64,000 nt of DNA from Gracilariopsis chorda (GCA_003194525.1 NBIV01000274.1:33928-97927), one strand, 5' to 3'. Shown: positions 43,258 through 56,025, counted from the stretch's first letter. Numbers and translations are program-made. Notes: a model not told the origin generated them from the sequence alone.

Positions 43258-45058
43258 TGGTAGTCAACGGTACAATTACAGTGCAAAGGTTACTTTTGAC
43301 AGAATACGGGATGCTTAACGTCTTGTAGAATCGCAAGCGAGATCAGGAGAAATCCGACAAAAAAAGACAGGAACAGGCTGCGTGAGCGGAAACAAACAGG
43401 CTACAAAAAGAGCGCAATGCCACCGATCAGCATTAATGAAAGCAGCAAGCCGAGCGCGAGAAACAAGCACACTGGATCTGGTTGAGTCGCAGGAGCAAGC
43501 GATATCAAGGCCTTGCCTCATACCCATCTGCTAGTCGCATGGCTGCGAGGCTACGAGCAGGTGTTGCTGAAGCGGCAACTGAAAGCCACAGTTAAAGTTT
43601 TATAATTTCTGCGCCATTTTCATTGCGCATGTGATACATAAGTACTGCTCTGTTAGGCACCTTGAGGCTATATAAGGCATGAAATCTTGTGCTCAAAAAG
43701 CAGATTCTCGAAGATCTTAGTCACGTTTTGGCCAATCTCTGATAATTGACTTCAAAGAAAGGAGGTGGCAGCAAAATGTGGGCTTATACATCGCATCTTG
43801 AGTACAGTTTTTTTTAAAAGGTTTGAAAATAATCCAATTATACGTAATGAATGAATTCAGCGCACCGCCGAGAATCGAACCGTGTCATCTGCATCGCATT
43901 TTCTGCTCCGGATATATAATAATAACCTTCTGCGTCCCTTTAATTGCCAATAGTTGCTCTGCAACCTCGCGAATCCTTCTATTCTCCTAGTTGTGATCAC
44001 CTCCAAATCCTGGCACGCTATTCTACGGTCGATTAGGAGATGTAGTGTAGGTAGCAGTATTCAAATTTGTCCTGCTCGTCGGTTGTGCACAATCGCGACA
44101 AGTTGCAAATAAGACCAACGCACAGTGCGATTGTGGTACGTTTTGCAGAGGGGCAGTGTGAGGATGGTAAAACAAGAAGCTTGAAGAGGTAAGCGGTGGA
44201 TGCGGTTGCCTGCATCTCTAAGACGGAAAGTAGAAAAACGTAGACGGCTGTAGAAGTCGCAAGATGAAGAGACATTGTTTAATTTGGTACGTAAATATAA
44301 CGGATACGGGTTGCAGTAAGCTTGACTTGAAGTTGAGTTTCAATTGCTTCCGGGATGAACTACCAGCTTGAAAGTACTGTGCGGACTGCTTCGGTGTCAG
44401 GAAAGGATATTACCAATGACATGGAAAGAAGGTTCACGCTATTTAATAGAATACGAGACGATTTTGCAAGTTAGAGCCTTCGATAGCGCAGAACTGCCGT
44501 GCAAATAGCAAACAGAGAAAGGTCAAACTAGATTAGTGGTGTAGGTGTAGAAGCCACAATCAGCGCAAATGCATCAGTGGGTGACGAAACTTGAAGCGCT
44601 ACTCGTATCCCAAGCAAGACAATAGAGACAACTAGAACTTAAAATTTGAGTAGGAAGATCGTTTGCCGAAAAGAAACACCTCTGTGACCTCTATAATAAG
44701 AAACTGCTGCTCGACAATATATTGTGAAACGAAAAATCGGAGATGCAACCAAGTCTGATCTGTAAAACGTCTACATGAGAGCATACGAATCATAAAGAAA
44801 TATAAAATAGGCCCACTGGAACTCGCGGAAAACATGCTGGACCTCATGCGCAGCAAACAAAAATGAATCAAAAACTAAAGAAAAAATCAAGACTGGAAGA
44901 AAACTGTGCACCAGTCTACCAAATGTATATAAGACAACTCTTGTAGAAAGAGAACGCCTACGCCAACGAATAGTTACAGAGTGGATGCCACGTGGATGCT
45001 ACTGGGCTAGAAATTGAAAAGAACCAAGAGAACAAAAAGGAATCGTAAACGATCGCAA
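43258..45058. other. Intergenic stretch without recognised gene
   Basis: Short frames only (43315-43527, 44033-44275, 44632-44871). A B-box-like GGTTCGATTCTC occurs on the minus strand near 43868-43881, but no tRNA folds around it. Confidence 0.4.
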
Positions 45059-46053
45059 CAAATAGAAGCGGCCTTCGGCCGCGGGCGGCACTGCGCACCA
45101 TGTCATTTTTGTAGCTTCGTTGATTGAATAGCGTTGTAGTAGAATACTACGTCCTTTGGCCAACTGGGTTACTAGTCTACTACGGGTTAGTAGCGGCAGA
45201 GACCCAACCACTGGGGTGACAATCCACTGGGCCTATTAGTGACGCGGGCATCAACTGGCAGCGAGGCGCAATGGGCGGGAGTTATCTCAGGTCCCTACAG
45301 GTCGGGAGAATGAGAGCGATGGCTTGCAGTCCTTTGGTGTGCTACGGGCTGCATATGGCAGCAAGAAGACGGTGAGGGTGCTTGCTTTTACTCTTCGGAG
45401 ATCGGCGGCACTCGAGCCAACCTATATAGCTGGCGAGGCGCTCTGACCTCCGGAAACTATCCTAAAACATTAAATAAAAATAGCTACATAATAAACCTTG
45501 AGACCACAGTGCCTTGGCATTCTCAAAGTCCCCTGGTATCCCCTGCCTCGGCACCCAGCTTGGCCACGTGGGATATTTAGGCCAGCAATGGTCCGACCTC
45601 TGCCAGCCCGGACCTTTGGTTACCTCACCACTCCACTTGCCCGATGGTCATTCTCCTACAAGCGTTTGGAGGGTCTCCGAGCACTTTGCTCGCTTACGCT
45701 CGCAACAGCGCCCGTAGAGCCCCGGGGTGCCGCCTCTTCTAGAGTATATAGGGCCGTAGAGGTTTTTTTGTGGGTGCCTAAATTTTCTGCAGCGCCAGTC
45801 AATGAGGGGGAAGCGCCACAAATTGCTTTCTGTAACTGGCTGCCACGACAGTCATTATGGAAGTGTCAACGCCTAACCAGCCAGCTTTGCTGCTGCTGCT
45901 GCTGCTGAAGGTTTTAAATGGTAGGGAGGCGTTGCGCCAAATGAGAGTTTTGCATCCGCTTAATAAGGCATGCAGTGCGCTTTATTGGCGCACCGCCTCC
46001 CTACAATCAAAAAAGCCCCTCTCATACACTAACAAATCACTAAAGTGGAGAGA
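45059..46053 (-). mobile_element. Non-autonomous Helitron (second of a tandem pair)
   Basis: Minus-strand 5' end TCTCTCCACTTTAGTG at 46053; 3' end hairpin GCGGCCGAAGGCCGC and tail TTCTATTTG ending at 45059, followed by T. Carries the family's GTAGGGAGGCGTTGCGCC block and a CTG tract (about 45888-45908). 995 bp without coding capacity. Confidence 0.75.
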
Positions 46054-46610
46054 CAAATAGAACTGCCCTTCGAGCTCGGGCGGCTCTGCCTACCGCTGAA
46101 TGAGGGTGACGTCTAGGGATTTGCAGGCCAATAATGCTCGCTATCGCTCGCAAACGGCGTGCAAATCAATAATTGCCGCAGTGCCGAGAGTGAGTATGGA
46201 AAAGAGTTGCAATTGAGCACCTGCCAGTTGGTGAATGGCTGACACTGCATTATTGTATGTAGAGTACAGTGGATTGTAATTCGCTGGCACTAGAAAAATT
46301 ACTGCAGTGCGAGCCACTCTGCAGTGGGATGGCTTGCACTGCTGTAGTGCCAATCTCTGAGCAGCAGCGGCAGTAAATATGCAGCAGCAACCGTTTAGCT
46401 TTGATGTTTGCTGCTTCTGATGCTGATACTACTGCTCTCGTTGCTGGGGGTGTTGGTGGTGGTGAATGTTTTAAATAGAAAAGGGGCGTTGTGTCAAGAT
46501 AGGTTTTTGCACGCGCTGAAACGGACGTTCGCATATTATTATTGCTGTAACACCTCCGTCCAGTCATCAACTACCGACTCATACCCTTGTGAATCTATAG
46601 AAGGGAGAGA
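46054..46610 (-). mobile_element. Non-autonomous Helitron (first of a tandem pair)
   Basis: Minus-strand 5' end TCTCTCCCTTC at 46610, preceded by A (46611). 3' end tail TTCTATTTG at 46054, directly joined to the 5' end of the next copy. 557 bp. A divergent version of the shared 5' block is visible at 46395-46520. Confidence 0.7.
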
Positions 46611-46611
46611 T

Positions 46612-48641
46612 GAAACGAAAAAAGGATTTTGTAGAAATAGCAGAGACGTATTTTTGACTGACTTTGGGGGTTTGTGTAACACAAGAAACAAAACCAAGAG
46701 TGGTGGAGTGTTCGTTCATCAAGTCTAACTTTTGGTTGCTAAATCCTCTAGACCGAGCCTTTATTTATTGCTGGCCATCTATCATAAACTTCCTGTTGTA
46801 TTAATAGCTTTTTAGTGCGAAGGTCATCGGTCGTAACCGACGAGCTCCTAACGTTCTGTATCGTATGAAGACGTTCTAATACACTCATCATTTCATTAAT
46901 GAGGCTAAAGTCTTGCTTGGCTTCTAGCCTTATTGAAATTATTCACAGTGTCCCTGCAGTTCCTGAGAGCGATAGTCGGTAATGGAAGTGCATCATAGGC
47001 AATATCCTTTGTACCTTGAACGAAGTAGTAAATGCAACGCTGTAACTTGCGTATCTACAATATTTCAGTTACTGATTGTTCCAATTTGTCATCATGACCA
47101 CTGTTAGCTACAATATGTAGGGTGCCATGAGTGGCGTAGATTTTGACATATTTTCGCATGAGAAATTTGCTCGATAGCGCACAGACAGTGAAACGAAGAG
47201 CGATTGAATCTCTATGGTCTCTTTTCTTTGCTTCCCCGGGTCGGTTAGGTCCCCGCCCAATTCATTGTATAGTATAGTCCAGTACTGGAAACATCTTGCG
47301 TCAGCAGTGCGAGCAGCACGCCGAACTCAGTGAGCTACGTCTTAGTAGTACGCAATATTAGTGATAGGATTGCCTAATAAGACAGGCTGTTAAACCCTCC
47401 CTTTTTGTAGGGAACATGGCAGACATTTGCAAGCACAAACGCACGGAAACTTAAGAAGTTTGCACACAAAACCCTGTTAGAAGAACGTGGTCTGAAACGA
47501 CAGAACCAACAGTAAAAATTAGAACTGCGGTCAGCGTTGACCGACACGGCGTGGCAGTATTAACAATATATACGAAGCCGCCGCCGCCTCCGTCGATTAG
47601 CCTAGCAGTTGCGGTAGTGAGGCCAGAGAATCGCCCACAAATTGAGTAACTAAGAGGGGCTTGGATAAGTTGCGTACCATAGTAATGCGAGGGTGATGTA
47701 GTGAAGCAAAGCGATCACGACGTAGCAGAAATGGGACGGACGTCAGGGCTATACGAAGAAGCAGAGCAAGAATGAAGCGCATGATACAGAGACAGAAAGG
47801 ATGACACGATGCGTGACTTGGCGTGCTTGAAGAATCGAGAAGTGTTCGAACATTCATGGCGACAGCTGCCATATACCACAGCAGGGTGGTGCTATATGAT
47901 AATCAAGATATTAATGAGTCGAGGCGTACATGTACTCGAGCGTCAGACCAGAAATGGGTCATGGAAGATGTAATTCGAATTGCCAGACTAGACTGCAATA
48001 GACGTGAAAGATACATGCTGGAGCATATTTGCAGCGACCATTGCCTAGTCAGAAGGGCAGAAATGAAGAAAGTGGCAGGTAGTTCCATAACCCAGTGGTG
48101 CCTCCAGCGGCCAGTAAAGTATTTGAACCATGATCTAGCGTCACCCATGAGATAGTATGACCAGAATGAAAACGCAGAAGAGTGGGATGTCGACATGGTT
48201 ATGTTCATGCCTTACAGTACGGTGCTCTGAACCTCAGTCGGTGAGCAAAGGGTGGTTCATCGCCTATAGTATTTGAGAAATTATGATGAACGGCGTTATG
48301 TTTGTCATAAAATGAACTATTATACCTCTAGTGGAGTTTGAATAGTGAATTTGTTAGCACATCAGGATATTTGGAGTGGATTTATACCTTTCAGTACTGA
48401 GAACGACTACTTGATGGACTCCACCACACTATATCTTACGAATTGTGTGAATGTGGTAGAATGCCTCGACTAGTACTGCATCTAAAATCCGTTTGTGCCA
48501 GTTCGGGTCTCTAGCTCCGGGGTACGACCTGTGACTGAGGAACGAAAACCATTTGCACTGAAGGAGGATCGTATTTTCCCGAACAAAGAAACTATGTTTG
48601 CAGTCTTCACTGGTTAATGGAATTGCGAAGAAAATTGGTCA
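46612..48641. other. Intergenic stretch without recognised gene
   Basis: Short overlapping frames such as 47823-48155 (plus) and 47903-48208 (minus) lack motifs. Part may be the decayed 3' end of the copia-like relic that follows. Confidence 0.35.
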
Positions 48642-50830
48642 CTAATAAGCTCGGGAAGTGATGCTCAACGGAAAGGTTCCAGTCATAATTTCATTTACCA
48701 GTGCACGCAAAAGGGTCAAAGACATCGCGAAAAGGGTGGTGCTAAACAGGGTATGCATCAGCAAAGAGCGGTCGATGGACAGGACTGGTAGTTCGGTGGA
48801 CCAAACCGACGGAGTCCTGACGTCATAGTTAGGAAGGCTAGAGAAACTTTGCAATGATTCCGGAATGAATCCTTCCGTCATTGATTGGTTCAAATACTTG
48901 AAGGCGTGAGTTTTGATCTTTGTCAATGCGTCAGCTAAGTTCAAAGGTCCAGGGATCCAAATCAACTGGATGATCTCATTCGACTCAACTAAATCACGTA
49001 ATCGATCAAACATGGGTCCAATCGAAAGTTCTTATGCTCGTGGAGAGTCGAAATGGTGGTGAAAAGACCATTTGAGTCGCCCATAAGTGTGAAATCAGGG
49101 CGTGGTCGATCCCCATTCATTTAAAAAATGTAGGCAAGTGTGTCAGACATGTGGATTACCCGATCAGCTGTGTACGCAGCAGCCAACATTTCCGCACCAG
49201 CCGGTGAGAATAAAAGACGGTTTTGCTCTGAGCTATGCCAATCAACTTTGGTAGTAAGCAGTGCCATTCTTTGATTCGAATATTACACCAGTTAGCTATC
49301 TGGATTTTCCATAACAAGGGGTTCCATACGCTTCATCACTCAAGCTTAGTAAGTGAAGTAGCTCAGGTTTGTTTGGAAGTGCTTCTTGCAGAGATTTGAA
49401 GTAGAGGTGATTTTTTAGGGAACGAGTTTGTATTCGAGCAGCGTTAAGTGGGCAAAATTTTGGAACTTTGAGTTTCAAGACTATTGGTGCATCTTTCTAG
49501 CAACAAGGAGAACTTGCGGGAGTATGCTATATCCCAGAAAACTTAGTTTGCCAGTGAGTCGAGTTTCTGATATTCCCTGATTTTCTGCGGCTGCAAGATT
49601 GGTCTTTTTGCTTCTGGCGCGACGGGGGGTGATCATTACGGGTATTTGAGCTCAGAAATTCATCCATTTTGATGGAGATGGAGAATTCTAGGTGTTGTCG
49701 AATAAAAAGACGGTTCAAAACGATGTCTGACTCAGGGCTGAATCTTCCAATATCAAACTGTGTAGATATGAACTTCTGGAATTGTTGCAGAGCTTCAGGC
49801 TTTCCAGCGAAGATCATTTCGTCGACAACTTTGGCAAGAATAAGCATGAACGTCTTCCTCTGTACAGAAAAAGCACTGACTGACGCCAGGAAGATCGACG
49901 AATCTTTTGTCAAAGAGCCGGTTTTCGACTCAAAGTTGCCAAATCCGGCCTGATTCGATGAAGACGTAGGTCGGGACTAAGAGTTGCCATACCTCACCGA
50001 CAAAATTCGTCCATCCTGGTGGACGTTTCGCTTAAATGTGCCTGTTCAGTTTTCCAGCTTGAAGATATGCAGATTTTACATCAAAAGCAGCGAGAGTGAA
50101 TTGGAACAGAGTCGCAAGGGATAGAAGCAATCCAGGAGTAGGAAACTGGGGCGTTGAAGAATCAGAGGGCACATCGTACTTTCGCTTGTCGTTGTTACCA
50201 TGAGGAGGCAAAACGGCACTGCATTTTCAACTGATTGCTTTCCGCATCATGCTTGACCACGAAGAAGTTTTCTGTGATGAAATCTAGTTGGCATCACGTG
50301 GGAGAGAGTGTGGGGAAACGGGTACATGGGAGTTCTGTTTTGCCTATGACTTCTTTTCCTTTTCAAAAGCCTCATGTAGCAATCAATGTGGGGCACATTG
50401 AAGTTTATGCTCCAACAAAGGTTCGTTGCCAAGACGTTGATAACGGTTTCGGAGTATCATCTCCTTTGCGGAAGTCAAGATCGCGGGCTTTGGCACGGTG
50501 CTCGTGACCGAGGCATAATCACCGATATCTTTTGACGGGTGGTTGAGTGGTGTGACCAATGGGCTTTAAGCAAGGTAAGCCACACTGGAGAGCTGATCAT
50601 TCCAATCTGGAAATTCGGATTGGTTGAGGTCAGTATCGAGTGGAAACAGATCTGGTAGGTCATCTGACACTGCGAATAATTCGTTCTGTTGTGTGTTGTC
50701 CACTCGTGGTGAAATTGGACATTCTGTGGTTTTTTTTTGTGGGCTCGTCACGGATAAGTTCATTCCATCCAAGTTTTTTTTTACACCTGGCGAAGAAGGT
50801 TGGACTTGGGTTTGAGGGGCAAGTCTCGTA
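48642..50830 (-). pseudogene. Relic of a copia-like pol (same lineage as the 28250 element)
   Basis: On the minus strand, from high to low coordinates: a linker (50566-50772), CLPPHGNNDKRK matching RLCPHGNRDKEK of the young element, AAFDVKSAYLQAG (RT), the catalytic box area VVDEMIFAG (second catalytic Asp replaced by Glu), RNase H FSPAGAEMLAAAY, and the C-terminal end WIPGPLNLADALTKI. Many stops and frame changes. Gag and LTRs were not found. Confidence 0.75.
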
Positions 50831-51774
50831 TGCTACCTTATGATGCTATTCTTTGAAATGTTCTGTCGTGGGAACTACAGCATAGTTTTCATTCAATTCC
50901 TTAATAAATCTGGAATACCATTGTTCTCGTTTGGTTCGTTTCTTGAAGAATTACACAGGGAAGCTAGGCCTAAAGAAAGTTTGGTCGGGGCAGCTCAAAG
51001 TCCTCAAACGAATAAAGTGACAACGAGCGTAACGAGCATTTTTCCGGTATTATGCGAATAAAGCTGCTTGCTGACAAACTTCTGATCAATTCATGACAAT
51101 GCTGGACGATAGCCATGCGAACAGTCAAAATTTGAGAAGAATCTCGTGCCTATGCGACTGTTCTTGAGATCGACAGCTACAGCGACTATTTCTTGATCAG
51201 AATGAACGAGAAGAACGTTAGTGGCAGCGAAGACTCTTTTTTTAATGAGCGGTTGGAAGAAATACTGTACCAATACATCCCGCTAAGAATTTTTACCGAT
51301 TTTAAAAGGCTATTTGATGTGATAACTAAATCATCTGCGACCGTTTAGAAAAGATTGTTAATAGCCATCACGTTTGTTCGTGATGTACACGATGTCCAAA
51401 AAGTATTCGATGTTGGTCTCGTTATATCCAAAATCAATCCAGATGATATTTTTACGAAGAACATTTCTAACGAGTTGTATACGTCAAGTGCAACCAAAAG
51501 ACGTTAGTCCAAATAATCAGCAATGGACACTTGGAGACTGGAACAAGAAGTAATAGACTATAACAATAGAAATAATTTGTTTCAGGAAAAGAGGTAGAGA
51601 TAAGCTTGCGTGGATAACATATTGGGCCACCACGCAACTTTCAGGCACCTACGCAGATTATGTAGCATTGCGTAGGTGCCGATTATGGAAAGAGTACGTT
51701 ACAGGTACACAGCGGAATAGCCTCTGTGAATATTTATTATTCTTGTCTATCATACAAGGCAAAGGCTTATTTTC
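50831..51774. other. Spacer with one perfect hairpin
   Basis: No gene recognised. GGCACCTACGCA and TGCGTAGGTGCC form a perfect 12-bp stem with a 13-base loop at 51644-51680. Confidence 0.5.
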
Positions 51775-54700
51775 TTAACCTTTTTGGACCTAGTTCGCTT
51801 ATCGCTACTATAATAGCAAAAACGTGCAGGCTTCATTGGACAAAAACAGAAATGATTGGTAGTCACTCTGCCATGTGCATATTCGGCTTAAAGGTAGAAT
51901 ACTAGCGTTAAGTCGAGTACGGTTATTGGCGCAATCTTGATTCGTGATAGCGTCTTGACCAATTGAAATGCTTGAAACAAAAGGGCGAAACCATAGTTTG
52001 CATCCCTTCCTCACCGCATCATTATTCCTTCGCAATACTAGAGCTACAATGCTCTAGGAAACAAAACATAAACCGCGAAAACGCGTAGACAGGATTTCTG
52101 GCTTGCCCTTAATGCAGTGAAAGTCTTCAAAATGAGCAACAATAACGCCACAAATGACTTTCATCCCTCAAATGAAAGTCAAAGTTCTCCACCCATCACA
52201 GTAGAAGAACAATACACACAGGCAGCAGAAATTGCTTTAGAAGAAGATGAAAATGAAGAATTTGTAATCACAGCTTTAGGAAGCTTCGAACAAAAAGTAT
52301 TATATGAGAGCGTTCCCTACTGTGCACAATGGAAGAATAACAGCGGCTTTCATTTGGTCAAACCAGAACTCATCCGTCGAGCTTTCGCACCCCAGCAGGA
52401 ACTTGGACTGTTCCTGCTTTTGCTGAATGGCTCTTTTCTTAAATATGTCAGGGCCTGGACTTCGCGTGAAATGGTGAAGCGTGGTAGCAGGAAGGCACTA
52501 CGAATGGAAGAATTATTGGCATATTTAGGACTAGAGCTAGCTTCATCTGTTCATCGATTGAATCATCTGCGGGACTACTGGGATACATCAGATATCTTAG
52601 AGATATGGTTCTTTCGAAAGACGATGGGTCGGGACAGATTTTCGGCCATCAGAGCCGCTTAACGTTCGTATCATTCTTATGATGCTGATATGGCCGTAAC
52701 AGATCCCCTTTGGCACAGTCGAAATCTTCTTGACCACTTCTAAAGAAATGCGGCAGCTTTAGCCGTTCCTGAGGGCGTTAGTTCTCTTGACGAGAATACT
52801 GTGCGCTGTAAGGGTCGTACAACAGCTCGATCATATATGAAATCGAAACCCGTGAAGTTTGGGATACGATTCTACGTTGTTGTGGGATGGTCCCATGCCT
52901 ATCTCCATAGTATACAGGATAGTGGCTCGGGTAATAAGTCAGGCCAAACTCCGGTGCAGCGCTACACATATCTATTCAGAAACCTGCGTGGTCCGGTGGA
53001 AGGCAAACTCGATGGGTTTTTAGTTGCGAAATCCATGCCTACTGCATTATGGTGCACCCAGATAGCACATCAGACCCAAATGCATCTGACACCTGCAGAA
53101 GGACGGTTGGTGGTAATGGGTAACTTCTACACACGTAATTTGTTGGCGCGACAATTGTGAAAGTTGAGTGATGGCGAATACAAGGTACTTGGCACCATTA
53201 GATACAATAAGATTGACGTTCTCAACCGCCCAGCGCTTCCAGAAGCGCTCGAGAGCATACATCATGCACCTCAAGGTGATTGGCGTCTAGTACAGGTGTA
53301 CCAGCGAGAGGGCACCCAAAACGCACCTGTTGTGGTTGCGGAGAAGGCAGGTTTTGTTGTTTTCAAAGACCGTTCCATTGTCTCCTTTTATACAAACGAC
53401 TTGGCAGCTACTACCTCACAGCCCATCCATTATCCAGACAAACACGCTGTTATGTGTGTATATAGGCTAGCACCTCTGCAGCACTGGTTAGGTAATGAAT
53501 CGATGCGACGCATGACTTTGAAAGTACCAGCGATCGTTTTGGCAGAAAATTTTGTCATAAATGCTGTGGATCGATTCGATCAATATCGCTCTACCTGCGC
53601 TACACTTCGAAAAGAACGCCTAGTTTCAATGATTCTTCTTACGTTTATCTTAGAAGCATTTATCATCAACGCGCATGCCTTAGTCAACGCAATCAGCGAA
53701 CCAGGGAAGAAAATCATCGATATTAGTATCATGAAGCAGAGAATAATCAGATAAATTGTAGCGGATTACGTCCTCTATCAACAAAAGGGAGCATGACTAC
53801 GCCGCGCTCCAGCCACCGAGAGTGTTGGACACTCTGAAGTACCTAAATATCACTTGGTCTTGCAGACTGAAGGGAAAGGTAGTGTACATTGTATGGTGTG
53901 CAGATGTTTACGAAAGAACGAAAGTTCGGTATACACAATCTATTCATGTACAGAATGCAGACGCAGGTTTCATGTTAACTGCTTTTTCTTTTTCCACCAC
54001 CAAGAAGCATTTGATTTTTTCCGCCCCGATATATTTGAAGCAGTGAAAACAGCAAAGAAAGTGTCAAAATCCAAGGCCCGTCGAAACAGAAAGAACCAAG
54101 TAACAGCAACCCTGAAGACTGCAACATTGATACACAAGGACACGTAAATCTACTTTGTTTTGCACCCCATGTATGTACCGAAACTGTCCTGCCAAATCGA
54201 TCGAATCCCTTCCAGAACACAACGAGGAAGTTGTCCTCGGTTGCCTTTCCCGAGGTACCCGTAATTTTCATAAGTAAAGATCTTCTACGCTGTTTTCCGC
54301 GCTTCGTTGTTATGGGGCGTGATCACACCCAGTGCAGAGTACCGAACAGCTATTGATTCAACCGCAATAGGGCCCACCTGCATCCAATGGCATGGTGTTC
54401 CTCCGCAATTTCTTCATGCCGCATCCTCATTGTGTTCGGTGATCTCTTGAATGAACGAAGATATCCGTGAAGATTTCATAACATTCTATTCTGCTGACTT
54501 GTGGGTCTGTAACTGCTCTCTACTGATGCAGTCTATGTGCTCTGTTTATGCAGCAGGTTCTTCATGAATTTGAATAATTACAGCAGTACCACATGCAGGT
54601 GCATTTTTATGATCTGAGGCGAAGTCGGGCAAGAGATGGGAAGATCTGGACTCCAACGGGACATTGCTTGTGACCAAAGCATATGTAGTCCTATTCAGTA

Positions 54701-55555
54701 GGGCAAAAGACGGGTCGTATGGCAGTGCCAACGAAGCGTTTGAAGCTCTGGAGTTGCCACATTTGAAGATAATGTGCTTCACTTTTTGCGCCTGGGTATT
54801 GCTATCGAACGAGTATTCAATCTCATCGAAGATAAAAGCACCTCATATATTCCCAGAGGTAGAATTTGTATCGTGAATGGTTGCAGGCGGTGGAAGACTC
54901 GTTGAAGAGAAAGGACTGATGTTCTGATGATGTGGCTGTAGCGATTTATTCACATTCATTGGGGGTATTGGAGTGGTATGCTCTCTTGAGAGTGACCTAT
55001 TATCTTTTGCGTGTGACAAAGTGGACGGAGAATGCCCCGGAGAGTAAATCGTGATCTCTTTCTTGCATTTCTTTTCTGTTACTTTAGGCTGGAGGTGTTC
55101 ATTTATGTGCTGTTCTTTAAAATTGTTTGTTTTGCACGCGGCCATAAGGTTTCGGCGTCAATGGAATTGTTTGGTGGTGTAAGTGAGACAAGAGGAAAGC
55201 CAATGATCGGTGGAAGTTGTGGCTCTTTGCGGTACAGGATTGCGCTTTTTGTGTTAATGCATGGAATGGCGGTGCTGCGGATTTAAATCGCTTAGGTAGC
55301 AAACAAAGGCGATGTCGACAGTGGCAAACTGGCGAAGAACTGGAAACGCTCTAAGATCTCGGCGTTCTGGGGACTTGCTTTTCGAGCACCAAAAGCTCTC
55401 CGTAAGATAGTATGCCCAAGAATATATCTTCGGTGCATGATGTGCACGTGAAACAATTTGATTGAGAAGAGAAGTTACAAGTGTTTGCTATTAATTGGCC
55501 AATTTCTTATCGCTACTATAGTAGCGATAAGAAGTTTTAGGTTCAAAAGGGTTAA
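51775..55555 (+). mobile_element. Full-length piggyBac-type DNA transposon (copy 2)
   Basis: Flanked by TTAA on both sides (51775-51778 and 55552-55555). Terminal inverted repeats: CCTTTTTGGACCTAG at the left and, read inward, CCCTTTTGAACCTAAAA at the right, each followed by a subterminal CTTATCGCTACTATA motif. On the right this is a perfect 30-base palindrome (55504-55533); on the left only half survives. It encodes one transposase frame. About 1.4 kb between the gene and the right end holds no recognised coding sequence. Confidence 0.92.
52132..54147 (+). pseudogene. piggyBac transposase, 671 codons with five in-frame stops
   Basis: DDE_Tnp_1_7 transposase that cuts and joins at TTAA. A single frame runs from ATG 52132 to TAA 54147 without frameshift. 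Internal stops: 52660 TAA, 52741 TAA, 53158 TGA, 53752 TAA, 53794 TGA. An acidic N-terminus is followed by KTMGRDRF; SSLDENTVRCKGRTT (first catalytic Asp); VVMGNFYTRN, where the second catalytic Asp is replaced by Gly (GGT at 53119-53121; copy 1 has D); VDRFDQYRST (third Asp); and a C-terminal cysteine-rich domain, CMVC ... CTECRRRFHVNC, typical of piggyBac. Dead by stops and by the active-site change. Confidence 0.88.
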
Positions 55556-55905
55556 ACCATCCAGTTTGCACTATTTTCACTTTCATCTTTGTTCAACTCT
55601 ACTGCGATCAACATCATCTCAAACACCCCACTCTTAATGATTTACACATGTATGAGGGGGGTGTTGTTGATTGATAGGAGGCGGTGCGCCAATAAACCGC
55701 CCTGTATGCCCCTCTACGCGCATGCAAATCGCCCATTTGGCGCAACGCCTCCCCACCATTAAAAACATTCAGCAGCAGCAGCAGCAGCAAAGCGTTCAGT
55801 TAATTTGCTGCTGCTGCTGCAAGTTGACTGTGCAATGGCTGCTGAATGGCTTGCAATACAATCAAATTGTTGTGCCAGCCACTCAGCAGCAAAACCCCGC
55901 CTGTT

Positions 55906-56025
55906 CATTCCGACACGTGGCAAATTGCACTGCGCCAGTGCAGCGCATTCCGACACGTGGCAAATTGCACTGCGCCAGTGCAGCGCATTCCGACACGTGG
56001 CAAATTGCACTGCGCCAGTGCAGCG
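55906..56025 (+). repeat. 40-bp tandem repeat, three units
   Basis: Unit starts CATTCCGACACGTGGCAAAT and contains CACTGCGCCAGTG. Copy 2 has only two units. A sequence 50 bases on (CTGCACTGGCGCAGTGCC) is complementary to the unit's end, so a unit can pair with it. Confidence 0.88.

Noticed and set aside
43850-43935. Possible tRNA on the minus strand (B-box GGTTCGATTCTC)
   Set aside because: The T-arm does not pair and no acceptor, D or anticodon arm can be drawn around it.
47823-48208. Overlapping 110- and 101-codon frames
   Set aside because: Opposite strands, no motif, no homology I can recognise.
55906-56025. CRISPR-like array
   Set aside because: Units are contiguous 40-bp tandem repeats without spacers and lie in a Helitron leader in a eukaryotic genome.
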